Below are positions 1-6,811 of a DNA stretch of 13,787 nucleotides, in pieces. Every line of letters starts with the position of its first letter. Within the stretch, counting starts at the first letter, position 1. Location: contig DATDXW010000035.1 in NCBI GenBank assembly GCA_035289125.1, forward strand, positions 1-13,787. The letters run 5' to 3'. The stretch is from JACQID01 sp035289125 (GTDB lineage: Archaea > Aenigmatarchaeota > Aenigmatarchaeia > GW2011-AR5). The notes under the pieces were generated by a model. The model did no database searches, was not told the origin of the DNA, and saw only the letters and a list, made by a program, of their open reading frames with translations. Position numbers and translations under genes: made by a program.

Positions 1-102
1 TCAATAAAGAAAGGAAATCTGAAAAAAATCATTAAGGAGATTATAATTCAAAGCAAAGTTGAATTTAATGTAATTGAAGAAGAAGGAGAAGACGAAGAAT
101 GA
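1..102 (+). CDS. 3' end of an unidentified gene with an acidic tail (partial)
   Basis: A plus-strand frame is open from base 1 to a TGA at 100-102 and gives the last 33 residues of a protein that begins outside the window. The visible part is lysine/isoleucine-rich and ends in an acidic stretch (VIEEEGEDEE). It is much richer in A and T than most genes here, with AAA, ATT and GAA codons dominating. That could mean a different codon preference or recent transfer, but 33 codons are too few to tell. Reading it as coding rests on the open frame and the biased composition; no family is recognisable. A dispersed repeat begins about 10 bases after the stop. Confidence 0.5.
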   Translation, partial: SIKKGNLKKIIKEIIIQSKVEFNVIEEEGEDEE

Positions 103-111
103 AATATGAGC

Positions 112-220
112 ATGGAAAGTCTTTGGGTATGCAAGGAATTCTCCGAATTCCTTGTAATAAAGCCGAAACCAAACCCCGCTGAAATTCACGTCTTGTGCGG
201 AAAGTCCTTTCCTTTCATAA
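112..220 (+). repeat. Dispersed palindromic repeat, copy A
   Basis: First of three related sequences (the others are near 1885-1975 and 13627-13760). It begins CATGGAAAGTCTTTGGGTAT. Next comes a perfect inverted repeat with 10-bp arms, CAAGGAATTC at 132-141 and GAATTCCTTG at 145-154, around a 3-base loop. After that come the shared words GTAATAAAGCCGAA (154-167) and AGTCCTTTCCTT (203-214, shared with copy C). A second short dyad, GGAAAG/CTTTCC, lies at 199-212. The copy lacks the right-end hairpin seen in copy C. It fills the space between the stop at 102 and the convergent gene ending at 259. Confidence 0.7.
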
Positions 221-258
221 CGTGTCAGAATCAGAAAAGATTACAGCTTCCATACTTA

Positions 259-459
259 CTAATTCCGCGCGTTGATTGCCGCCGATATCCATAAGAGCCC
301 GGAAAACAGGAAAAGCGCGAGCGAAATGAGCAGAGCCAGCGCGAAGCTCACGGGAGTCGTGCCTTCCACCCACTCGGCGTTGCCTGCTATGAGAGAAGCG
401 GCGAGCAGCGTCAGCGAGCCGATAAACCAGAAGCCGTGGCTGTGAAATTCCATCTTCAT
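259..459 (-). CDS. Small two-helix membrane protein coupled to the NTase-HEPN gene
   Basis: A 66-residue protein with two hydrophobic segments, about residues 10-27 and 37-60. It is predicted to be an integral membrane hairpin with a short polar loop (NAEWVEGTTP). Its ATG (457-459) overlaps the TGA of the upstream NTase gene (456-458) as ATGA, the usual sign of translational coupling, so the two are very likely made together. I recognise no family. Its function can only be inferred from its partner: it might anchor the NTase-HEPN protein at the membrane or act as its effector. The stop is TAG at 259-261. Confidence 0.7.
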   Translation of the reverse strand: MKMEFHSHGFWFIGSLTLLAASLIAGNAEWVEGTTPVSFALALLISLALFLFSGLLWISAAINARN

Positions 460-1655
460 TTTTTCTTGCCCTCTTTACCGTTGATTACCAAAGCCATGTC
501 GCGGACAAAGCGGCGCACGTATTCGCGCGTCATTTCTATGTCGCGCTGCGGTATCTCGCCTATCCGCTCTTCGTCAATCATCTTCCTCATTGTCACAACT
601 TTCTTGAACACGTCACCGTAATAAGTGTCGATGCGGTTGGTGTCAATAAGGTACGTTTTTATAGCGCCCGGCAAATCCTTCGGGTCCGGCGGAAGCTTTT
701 CCATTTTCTTTAAACCCGCGACGGCAGCCTTCACCATGACTTCGTAGTTCTTTTTGACGATGTCCAGCTTCCTTTCTTTCTGCAGGTGCGTCAGCAGCTG
801 CTCCATTCGCGTGACGAATGCTTTTGCCTTGGCGATGAACGTGTCAAGCTCCGCGCCGCTTACGTCCTTTATCTCCTTGTGCTCGACGCGCTTGCGGAAA
901 TCTATCACCGACTGCAAATCGTGCAAATAAGACTCTTCCAGAAGCTTCTGGTCAACCAAATGCTCCTTCACGTCGTTGGCGGTGTGCTTCGGCGACGGCG
1001 GGTTGAGCCCGCTGTACATCAACACAGCCTGGGAAGAGTTAAGCATGGCATAGTAAATGTCTTCGGCTATCATGTAAAGTTTTGCCGTTTCCACGCGGCT
1101 TATCTTCTGTGGGGACGACTCCATGAATTTTTCGACAGCTTCAAGAGTAGTCGGTATCTTTCCAGCTTCCAGCAGCTTTCTTATCGGTATCCAGAATCCT
1201 GTATCGTAAAGAGCCCAGCCGTCGCGCACTATGGTATAGAGAAGCGGATGCCCTATTCTCGCCATGTCCCAGAATTCCGTTAGCGTCCATGCGGGCTGGA
1301 CGACGATGGCGTCTGAGAGTTTTTTCCCTATCGCGTAAATGTCGTCGTCAAAGCGCATCTTCATCTCTGGCGTGAAACGGGAAAGCGTGTCGTCTATCAC
1401 CACAAGCATGTCTATGTCGCTGCCCTTGTGGAAATCGCTGCGCGTGAAAGAGCCGAAGATAACGACTGCCTTGGTTACATCATTGTATTTTTTGAGGACT
1501 TCGTCCTTGAATTTATTTGCGATTTTCAGGCTTTCCTGCCTCATCGCCTCGTTAGGCTGCGGCGCAGTCTGCATAGGAACGGGGGCGGGCTGGACGGGTT
1601 TTGCGTGTTTTGAAGGAGAAACCTTCTTTGCCGCCTTTGCGCGTTTCTTTGGCAT
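456..1655 (-). CDS. Nucleotidyltransferase fused to one intact and one degenerate HEPN-like segment
   Basis: 399 residues from the chosen ATG. The N-terminus (1-40) is Lys/Pro/Ala-rich and probably disordered. Residues ~45-160 form a Pol-beta-type nucleotidyltransferase domain with the signature GS at 68-69 and SDID with Asp80 and Asp82. Residues ~185-290 are helical with an R-x4-H motif (Arg254-His259), the catalytic motif of HEPN RNases. Residues ~300-390 resemble that segment again (TMRKMIDEE at 355-363), but Glu362 stands where His is expected. Separate MNT and HEPN proteins form toxin-antitoxin or AMPylation pairs; here they are in one chain. The frame stays open to 1715, but a TATA-like box at 1674-1682 lies inside that extension and is correctly spaced for 1655. 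The function as an RNA-targeting or stress module is inferred. Confidence 0.75.
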   Translation of the reverse strand: MPKKRAKAAKKVSPSKHAKPVQPAPVPMQTAPQPNEAMRQESLKIANKFKDEVLKKYNDVTKAVVIFGSFTRSDFHKGSDIDMLVVIDDTLSRFTPEMKMRFDDDIYAIGKKLSDAIVVQPAWTLTEFWDMARIGHPLLYTIVRDGWALYDTGFWIPIRKLLEAGKIPTTLEAVEKFMESSPQKISRVETAKLYMIAEDIYYAMLNSSQAVLMYSGLNPPSPKHTANDVKEHLVDQKLLEESYLHDLQSVIDFRKRVEHKEIKDVSGAELDTFIAKAKAFVTRMEQLLTHLQKERKLDIVKKNYEVMVKAAVAGLKKMEKLPPDPKDLPGAIKTYLIDTNRIDTYYGDVFKKVVTMRKMIDEERIGEIPQRDIEMTREYVRRFVRDMALVINGKEGKKK

Positions 1656-1673
1656 ATTTCTATTTGGGGGCGG

Positions 1674-1682
1674 CTTATAAAA
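1674..1682 (-). promoter_or_regulatory. TATA-like box for the NTase-HEPN unit
   Basis: On the minus strand this reads CTTTTATAAG, centred about 23 nt before the ATG at 1655. That spacing predicts a leaderless or near-leaderless transcript and supports the downstream start over the one at 1715. Confidence 0.5.
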
Positions 1683-1727
1683 GCTTATTTCAACGGGCTT
1701 TGCAGGAATAATCATCTTTCATTATTG

Positions 1728-1840
1728 CTAACCCGCACACTGAAAGCCCCGCCTGTTGCAACTGGATGCGCAAAGCTGTATGACAGCTTCGCTGTCCAAT
1801 TCCTTCGCATCATTCAACATGAGAGATAAAGACGGGTTAG
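1728..1840. ncRNA. Candidate structured RNA or palindromic element
   Basis: This intergenic stretch folds into three nested perfect helices. CTAACCCG (1728-1735) pairs with CGGGTTAG (1833-1840). GATGCG (1765-1770) pairs with CGCATC (1806-1811). GACAGC (1782-1787) pairs with GCTGTC (1791-1796) around a TTC loop. An internal loop of 11 and 9 bases separates the two inner helices. I could not match it to RNase P, SRP, or a C/D or H/ACA guide RNA. The strand is undetermined because inverted repeats look alike on both strands. It could equally be a DNA element linked to the adjacent repeat. Confidence 0.35.
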
Positions 1841-1874
1841 GGTGCCTTCCCAACTAAACGACAATAATTACAAC

Positions 1875-1975
1875 AAAGACTTTCCATAGAAAGTCTTTGG
1901 GTATACGAGGAATCTTTGAATTCCTCGTAATAACACACAGATGTGCGTCAAGTCGTAGTGGCGGATAGTTTACAC
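1875..1975 (+). repeat. Dispersed palindromic repeat, copy B (internally deleted)
   Basis: It opens with a perfect 10-bp hairpin, AAAGACTTTC (1875-1884) with GAAAGTCTTT (1889-1898), around a CATA loop. The family core follows from TTGGGTATACGAGG at 1897. The main palindrome is CGAGGAAT (1906-1913) with ATTCCTCG (1920-1927), one base shorter in the loop than copies A and C. After GTAATAA the copy diverges. TGTGCGTCAAGTC (1943-1955) resembles TGTGCGGAAAGTC in copy A, and GTAGTGGCGGATAGTTTACAC (split here as GTAGTGGCGG + ATAGTTTACAC, 1955-1975) resembles the right end of copy C. It looks like a deletion derivative. Confidence 0.65.
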
Positions 1976-1988
1976 AAGCCCTTTGCCG

Positions 1989-3731
1989 CTACCTGTGCCT
2001 GCCGCGCTCCCATTCCTTGGATTTGCCGCCTTCAACCGCTGCTTTGCCGAGGAACGTGTGTTTCTCCTCTGACAGTTTCAACAACCCTTCAAGCGGGTCC
2101 CATGCGTGGTCGCGCATCGCCACTAACTGGCGGGTGAAGACGTCTTTGTTATCGGAAGAAAGCCCGTAGAACTCGGGCGGAAGCTTGTCTGGTTTCGTGT
2201 CCTGATCGAGGTATTTCACTATCTGTCTTATCACATAAACGCTGTATTCAAAGACGTTCTGCTGGCTGTTGTTGCCTGGAGTGCGGCCACCTCCTCGTTC
2301 AAATATAATATAGCCGTCCTTGAAGCCTTTCCCGCGCAGCCAGTATATCCAGCGATAGAGTGCATCTGCCCCACGGTCAGCCAGCGCTATAGGTATGTGC
2401 GCCGTTCCGAAGTAGGGAATCGGGTCGCCGAGGTGCAAAAGAAAAATTTGCGAGCCGAAGTCGCTGGGCATCCTGGGCAGTTCTTCGTCCAGGTTTATAT
2501 TCTGGCCCATCTCCTGCTCAAAGTCTATGCATTGCTGTATAGCGGGCGAGTTTATTTCCTTTATCAAATAATAAGCGTGTAACGGGTGGAACAGCCGCGA
2601 TATGCCTTCGCTTCCTTGCCCTGATTGGGGGCATTCAAGCAGCAATTTCACTCTCTTCTTCTCGCACCACTCCTTGATTGTCATACTCTCTATGTGGTTC
2701 TTGTTGTAATCCTTATCCCGCCCGAGATGCGCCGTGCTCTTCGTGGTGAAGTGGCTTAATAGATAAAAAGCGGCGACCGCGGCGTTGAACTCCTTTTGCC
2801 TTTCTATGTATGCGCGGTTCGCGTCCGCCGCAGGGTCGTTGGAATAATCGTTGCCTAGTATGCCGGTCCACAGCGGATTCTTTGATGCTATCATGTAAAT
2901 CGCGGTTGCAATGTATGCGTCTATTTCGCCCGCCTCCAAGGCGTATTTTTGCGATTCCGAATCCCGCCAGATATCAAACAAGCGCTCATGCCTGAGTCTC
3001 TGGTGGGTGCGGCTTTCTATCTGGTCACCGAGTGCTCCGAGAGTCCCCTCGACTTGTATGTCTATCTGCTCTTTGGTGAGATTTTTGTACCGTTCGTCCT
3101 TTGTTATGGAATTTCTGATTCTGGTCTCTTCCTTCTGTATTTCTTCGCGATGGATGTCATTCAGGGCTTTCCGGAATGGTACGGTTTGCCTCAGTTCTTG
3201 TTCCACTCGCGTGTTGGGAAGGCTATCTATTATCCACTGCTTGGGAACGTCAGCTGCCTTGTCGCCTTTTTTGATCATTGCGTCTATCCACTCTCCGAAG
3301 GGCTGGCCGGTGGGAGCGACTACTTGATACGTGAAGCCGAACGGCCTAAGCTCGCGTTCATGAAAAGAGAGCCACTGGCTGTTGGATAAGTGGAAGTTGA
3401 CATAGATGAAACCCAAATCTGCAGCGCCGCGCATTGTTCTGCATAATCGCTCGTGGCTCTGCTCCCAACGAATGCGTTCAGCGCTTTCGAACATGACAAT
3501 CTCGCCTATCTCGCCGTGCAGGCCGAGTTGCATGCCTAACTTCTTTTTAACGCGCTCAACATATTCCTTTAGCCCGGGCTCCAGGAATTCCAGTACCGTA
3601 TCCAAATCGACTTGATTAAACTGGACGCCGAGCGTTGCGCCAAAGGCGCCGGCTTTCGTGCCTATTCCGAGCAGGCTTGGGTCCTTGCCAATGTTCCACC
3701 AGCCGGAAGAAATGCCGACCTTGTACGTCAT
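1989..3731 (-). CDS. Endonuclease IV/xylose isomerase-like TIM barrel protein with a large insertion
   Basis: 580 residues. Metal-ligand positions follow the spacing of endonuclease IV (Nfo): His72 (LGLHGEIGE), His114 (VNFHLSNSQ), Glu366 in LLLECPQSGQGSEG (compare the Nfo ENTAGQG motif), Asp403 (CIDFEQE), His433 (LLHLGD), His445 (GTAHIP) and Glu478 (IIFERGGG). These match Nfo His69, His109, Glu145, Asp179, His216, His231 and Glu261. The equivalents of Nfo His182 and Asp229 appear to be missing, so the third zinc site is probably lost while a two-metal centre remains. About 215 extra, mostly helical and charged residues lie between His114 and Glu366, and a ~100-residue tail follows Glu478. Nfo is about 285 residues. 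The ATG overlaps the stop of the upstream gene (3728-3731). DNA repair or sugar isomerisation are both possible. Confidence 0.72.
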   Translation of the reverse strand: MTYKVGISSGWWNIGKDPSLLGIGTKAGAFGATLGVQFNQVDLDTVLEFLEPGLKEYVERVKKKLGMQLGLHGEIGEIVMFESAERIRWEQSHERLCRTMRGAADLGFIYVNFHLSNSQWLSFHERELRPFGFTYQVVAPTGQPFGEWIDAMIKKGDKAADVPKQWIIDSLPNTRVEQELRQTVPFRKALNDIHREEIQKEETRIRNSITKDERYKNLTKEQIDIQVEGTLGALGDQIESRTHQRLRHERLFDIWRDSESQKYALEAGEIDAYIATAIYMIASKNPLWTGILGNDYSNDPAADANRAYIERQKEFNAAVAAFYLLSHFTTKSTAHLGRDKDYNKNHIESMTIKEWCEKKRVKLLLECPQSGQGSEGISRLFHPLHAYYLIKEINSPAIQQCIDFEQEMGQNINLDEELPRMPSDFGSQIFLLHLGDPIPYFGTAHIPIALADRGADALYRWIYWLRGKGFKDGYIIFERGGGRTPGNNSQQNVFEYSVYVIRQIVKYLDQDTKPDKLPPEFYGLSSDNKDVFTRQLVAMRDHAWDPLEGLLKLSEEKHTFLGKAAVEGGKSKEWERGRHR

Positions 3732-5389
3732 TTGCCTATCCCGATTTTGCTTTTGATGTGATTCACTATGGGCATGAAGCGCTCCTTTGCCATGCCGCGG
3801 ACGTGAATCTTGCCTATGCGCTCGTCGAAATCTTTTTCGTATGGGCGGCTCTTCAGAACGTCGAAAGACAATCCGGCGCTTGCCAACGTTTCGTTCACGT
3901 TCCCGAACATTTCGAGTATCTTTCCAGTCGCCCCTTTCCTTTTCTCTCCGTGCCCTTCCTCTTCGTGCTCGGAGTGGCTGCTCTTGCCTATGCCAAGCAG
4001 TTTGTCCACGTAGTCGTCAAACTCCTTTTCCTGCGCCGCCATTTCCAGCAATTTCACAAGTAGCACGTTCTGGCTCATGAAGATGCCGTGTACGTAGAAG
4101 TCGGCGTCCTCAAACTCTTCGCCGGAAGCGAATCGCCCGTTGGTCTTTGACATCTGAAGGATGAAGAAGTTGTAGTACGATTTGCGCGGCACCATGAGGT
4201 CGGCATTTGTGTCCGTTATTTCTTTTATCCGCTCGTCCACCCACGTTTTTGTCAGCCATGGGAATTTTCTAATGAGTCCGTATTCCTTGCCGAATATGAG
4301 AGTTTCCCGCGTCCATTTGTCGTCCGGTTTTATGTCGCCCTCCATCTGTTCAGTTGCCAGCCGCTCCGATCCTGCTGCACGGTAAAATTCGGTGGCCGTG
4401 TAAAATCTCCACGCCCAGATTTTCACGTCGTTGTGCGCGAACGCCTGTGAGTGGCTGTAAAAATATATGTCCCGGTCGTAGGCGTGCGGGTTGGTGTCCA
4501 GCCCTTCGGCAAGCATCTTATGCCTTCTTATCAGCGGCTTGACCCAGTCCCGATAATTGTTGATGGAGGCGTCCCTGCTCGCGACGAGCTCGCGGATTTT
4601 TCTGTAGCGCGATTTAAGCTCAGGCTCAAACAGTTTTTTCCATTCCTGAAACAGGCGATTTTTCGACGATAGCACGACCGCTTCTGCTCGTGAAACGTCC
4701 AGCGTTTCGCACAGTTTCTCGACGTCCGTTTCTTCATCCATGCGCATGAAGTCCGTTATCAGCGTGGGCCATCTGCTCACGATATTGCGCATGGCGATGC
4801 CCTCGCCGGTGTGCGCGTCCACCTGGTCGATAAATATGGAGCGGAGCGCGTGTCCATCCACTTTCTTGGCGTCTTTGGTCCAGGCTTTCTCTTCGTCTTC
4901 TTCGTCCTTGTTGAAGGCGAGCCCGAAATAATCCAGAAACTCGCGATACTTGCGCTCGTCGTGTTTCAGCAGTTCAAGGTCGGCTATTGACTGAGAAACG
5001 GACTGCAGGCCGGCCTTTATCTTGCCTTCTATCTCCTCTTTCTGCTGGAGAGTTATGTGATAATACTGGGCGTAGGCGGGCGTGACTTCTATCGTCTCGG
5101 ACATTTTTTTCACGCCATTGTATTCCCATTTTCTCAGTTGGATGAGAAGCCCCATCCACAGCCCGGCGAGCATGCCCGGCGGAGTAGTGGGGTTTATTTT
5201 TGTGTACATCTCGAACGGTTGGACGCAGAGCGCTTTGCCAAGCCACTTGCCCTTTGGTCCGAACCAGTAGTCAAGAAGTTTTCCGTCCCGATTGTCCGGG
5301 AACCTGCCCTGCGCCGCTCCGGTATACGGATTCCTCTGCATGAGGAGCTTGTCGGCAAGAATATAGTCTTGTTTTTTCGGTAGGGGCAT
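3728..5389 (-). CDS. Unidentified 553-residue protein coupled to the Nfo-like enzyme
   Basis: I recognise no family. The protein is soluble, rich in aromatic and charged residues, and largely helical. An aromatic, glycine-rich N-terminal segment (~15-95) is followed by helices with an acidic patch at 160-168 (NKDEEDEEK). Residues ~245-340 hold conserved-looking aromatic/charged stretches such as KIWAWRFYTATEFYRAAG. A His/Glu-rich segment lies at 471-484 (SHSEHEEEGHGEKR), which may be a flexible linker or bind metal. The C-terminus (520-553) is basic. The stop overlaps the start of the TIM barrel gene as ATGA, so this is the first gene of a coupled pair and probably a partner of that enzyme. 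A TATA-like box 27 nt upstream supports the start. Confidence 0.75.
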   Translation of the reverse strand: MPLPKKQDYILADKLLMQRNPYTGAAQGRFPDNRDGKLLDYWFGPKGKWLGKALCVQPFEMYTKINPTTPPGMLAGLWMGLLIQLRKWEYNGVKKMSETIEVTPAYAQYYHITLQQKEEIEGKIKAGLQSVSQSIADLELLKHDERKYREFLDYFGLAFNKDEEDEEKAWTKDAKKVDGHALRSIFIDQVDAHTGEGIAMRNIVSRWPTLITDFMRMDEETDVEKLCETLDVSRAEAVVLSSKNRLFQEWKKLFEPELKSRYRKIRELVASRDASINNYRDWVKPLIRRHKMLAEGLDTNPHAYDRDIYFYSHSQAFAHNDVKIWAWRFYTATEFYRAAGSERLATEQMEGDIKPDDKWTRETLIFGKEYGLIRKFPWLTKTWVDERIKEITDTNADLMVPRKSYYNFFILQMSKTNGRFASGEEFEDADFYVHGIFMSQNVLLVKLLEMAAQEKEFDDYVDKLLGIGKSSHSEHEEEGHGEKRKGATGKILEMFGNVNETLASAGLSFDVLKSRPYEKDFDERIGKIHVRGMAKERFMPIVNHIKSKIGIGK

Positions 5390-5412
5390 TCTATTATTAT
5401 GGCGCGGCTTGC

Positions 5413-5419
5413 TATAAAT
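5413..5419 (-). promoter_or_regulatory. TATA-like box for the 553-residue/TIM barrel pair
   Basis: ATTTATA on the minus strand is centred 27 nt before the ATG at 5389, which predicts a leaderless mRNA. It sits just beside the stop codon of the preceding gene (5423-5425), so the pair can be transcribed independently of that gene. Confidence 0.5.
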
Positions 5420-5422
5420 GGC

Positions 5423-5758
5423 TTACGTCAGGAGCAGCCACACGCCGAGAAAGCCGAGGACAAGCCCGATGAAGATGCCCAGTTTGGTCATGCCCTCTTT
5501 CTGGTAATCCGTGACGTCGGGAAAGCCCATCACAAGGAACGCGCCCACTGCGGTAAGAAAGATGCCGGCTATCTTTTTGAGCAGGAAGCCGACGGTGAGC
5601 TTTGACATCACAATCCAGCCGCCTATGGCCATGCACAATATCCCGCCTAGCAGGAATATCAGCAGGTTCTTATCCTTGAGTCTCTGCTCAATGCTGAAAT
5701 AGACGCACATGAAACCGAATGCCAGCAGCACGGCAGCGACGATGAATTCCAGTACCAT
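5423..5758 (-). CDS. Four-helix integral membrane protein of unknown function
   Basis: 111 residues from the ATG at 5758. A TTG two codons upstream (5764) is also possible. Hydrophobic segments fall at about residues 3-21, 32-50, 57-79 and 92-110, separated by short polar turns (EQRLKDKN, PDVTDYQKEG). The small helices are Gly/Ala-rich, as in compact membrane bundles. I recognise no family. An AT-rich box at 5781-5790 is centred 27 nt before the ATG. The next gene downstream on this strand has its own TATA-like box, so the two are not necessarily one operon. Confidence 0.65.
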   Translation of the reverse strand: MVLEFIVAAVLLAFGFMCVYFSIEQRLKDKNLLIFLLGGILCMAIGGWIVMSKLTVGFLLKKIAGIFLTAVGAFLVMGFPDVTDYQKEGMTKLGIFIGLVLGFLGVWLLLT

Positions 5759-5763
5759 ATGCA

Positions 5764-5791
5764 ATTTATATAGCGGGAGTTATAATAAATA
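5764..5791. promoter_or_regulatory. Interleaved divergent promoters
   Basis: Only 42 bp separate the divergent start codons at 5758 and 5801. The box for the plus operon is TTTATATA (5765-5772), about 32 nt before its ATG. The box for the minus gene is ATTTATTATA on its strand (5781-5790), about 27 nt before its ATG. Each box lies between the other box and the other box's start codon, so the two transcription complexes should compete or be co-regulated. This is inferred from spacing only. Confidence 0.45.
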
Positions 5792-5800
5792 TTGGTTGTT

Positions 5801-6322
5801 ATGGTCTGGGCAAGGACAAGGCTTCTTATATGGGACTACATATTCGAGCCCGTCAAGCGGATAAAGATAAATTACGTGGGGCCATCGCCTGAAACGTACT
5901 ACAAGAAGACAAATGAGCTGATAAGAACGGTTTTCAATGTGCCCGACGCTTATGTGCAGGAAAAGGAGTACTCATGGGAGAAGGGCGAGGAGGCGGAGAA
6001 ATTCGAGATAGCGTGGGAAGTGAACAAGCTTCTGGACACGTTCAGTTACATCACCATAGAGATAAGCCTGAAGGGCTTCGTTTCCAACGGGCAAGGCAAG
6101 GCGAACATAGTAATGAGGCCGCGGCTGATTACGGAGTATCCGCAGGACACGGTCTGGCAGAACAGTATAGTGTACGAAATGATTAGGCGCTTCTGGCACA
6201 AGATTTTCTATCACCAGCGTAGGATGGAATTCCTCAACATGGGCAAGGAGCTTGTCGTCACGTTTGAAAACAGCCTGAAGAGCCACGGCGAGGCGTTGCG
6301 CGAAGGCAAGGTGGTGGAATGA
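5801..6322 (+). CDS. Unidentified protein, first of two tandem paralogues
   Basis: 173 residues from the ATG at 5801. A TTG at 5792 is in frame but fits the promoter less well. Alternating beta strands (KRIKINYVG, ITIEISLKG, ANIVMRPRLI) are followed by a C-terminal helical region with aromatic and basic residues (IVYEMIRRFWHKIFYHQRR at 123-141). The next gene's product aligns along nearly its whole length: the same opening strand and helix, a W near residue 59, the beta segments, and the aromatic helix. I recognise no family. The stop overlaps the next start as ATGA (6319-6322), so the two are translationally coupled and may form a heterodimer. Confidence 0.7.
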   Translation: MVWARTRLLIWDYIFEPVKRIKINYVGPSPETYYKKTNELIRTVFNVPDAYVQEKEYSWEKGEEAEKFEIAWEVNKLLDTFSYITIEISLKGFVSNGQGKANIVMRPRLITEYPQDTVWQNSIVYEMIRRFWHKIFYHQRRMEFLNMGKELVVTFENSLKSHGEALREGKVVE

Positions 6323-6810
6323 GTCCGGAACTTAGGGTAGAGGATGACATAGCCCAGCCTTCTGATTCGCTTAAGATAAAATTCAAGGGAAAAAATCCTT
6401 TTTCTGTGTGCGAGAAGTTTATGGAGACGCTGCGGGATATTATGAAAGTTTCCTCGAAGGACGTGGTGGAGACGGATATAAGGTGGGACATAACGAGCGA
6501 CCCGCGCACGTTTTACGGCATGTGGGCGGGCCGCCGCAAGGAGGATAGGTGGACGATAACGACGCTGCGCCTTATCGCGCAGGGTTCCCAGAGTAGCAAA
6601 GACTTAACGGGCGAGATAACCATAAACGTCAAGGGTACCATAAGGACGGCATACGAATACACGAATTTCATCCAGAAAAGCTTCTGGTGGCTTTTCAATT
6701 TCGCGTTCTATTACGCCGTGCGGCGGAGGTACTTTGATTTCGCGCGGGATAACCTTTATGAGGTGCGCGAGAAAATATTAAGACAGTTGCAGATATATCG
6801 AGAGGAATAA
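6319..6810 (+). CDS. Unidentified protein, second of two tandem paralogues
   Basis: 163 residues. It parallels the preceding gene's product: SLKIKFKGKNPF with RIKINYVGPSPE, the helix EKFMETLRDIMKV with KKTNELIRTVFNV, then strand segments and the helix FIQKSFWWLFNFAFYYAVRR (117-136). That helix is markedly more hydrophobic than its counterpart in the first paralogue and could contact a membrane or a partner. The N-terminus has an extra acidic stretch of about 15 residues. The function is unknown. It sits in the middle of a three-gene operon, with ATGA overlap upstream and a single base between its TAA and the next ATG. GAGG at 6802-6805 may serve as the next gene's ribosome-binding site. Confidence 0.7.
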   Translation: MSPELRVEDDIAQPSDSLKIKFKGKNPFSVCEKFMETLRDIMKVSSKDVVETDIRWDITSDPRTFYGMWAGRRKEDRWTITTLRLIAQGSQSSKDLTGEITINVKGTIRTAYEYTNFIQKSFWWLFNFAFYYAVRRRYFDFARDNLYEVREKILRQLQIYREE

Positions 6811-6811
6811 A

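Noticed and set aside
106..294. 62-residue plus-strand ORF beginning MSMESLWVCKEF
   Set aside because: It lies across repeat copy A, and its conserved peptide-like part (EFLVIKPK) is the palindrome and tail of the repeat. Copy B breaks the frame while keeping the hairpin, so the DNA/RNA structure, not a protein, is conserved.
1656..1715. Upstream start for the NTase-HEPN gene (MIIPAKPVEIS)
   Set aside because: The TATA-like box lies within this stretch and is correctly spaced for the ATG at 1655.
1728..1840. C/D box or H/ACA guide RNA
   Set aside because: I found no convincing C box and D box pair on either strand, nor an ACA placed correctly after a hairpin, so only a generic structured element is claimed.
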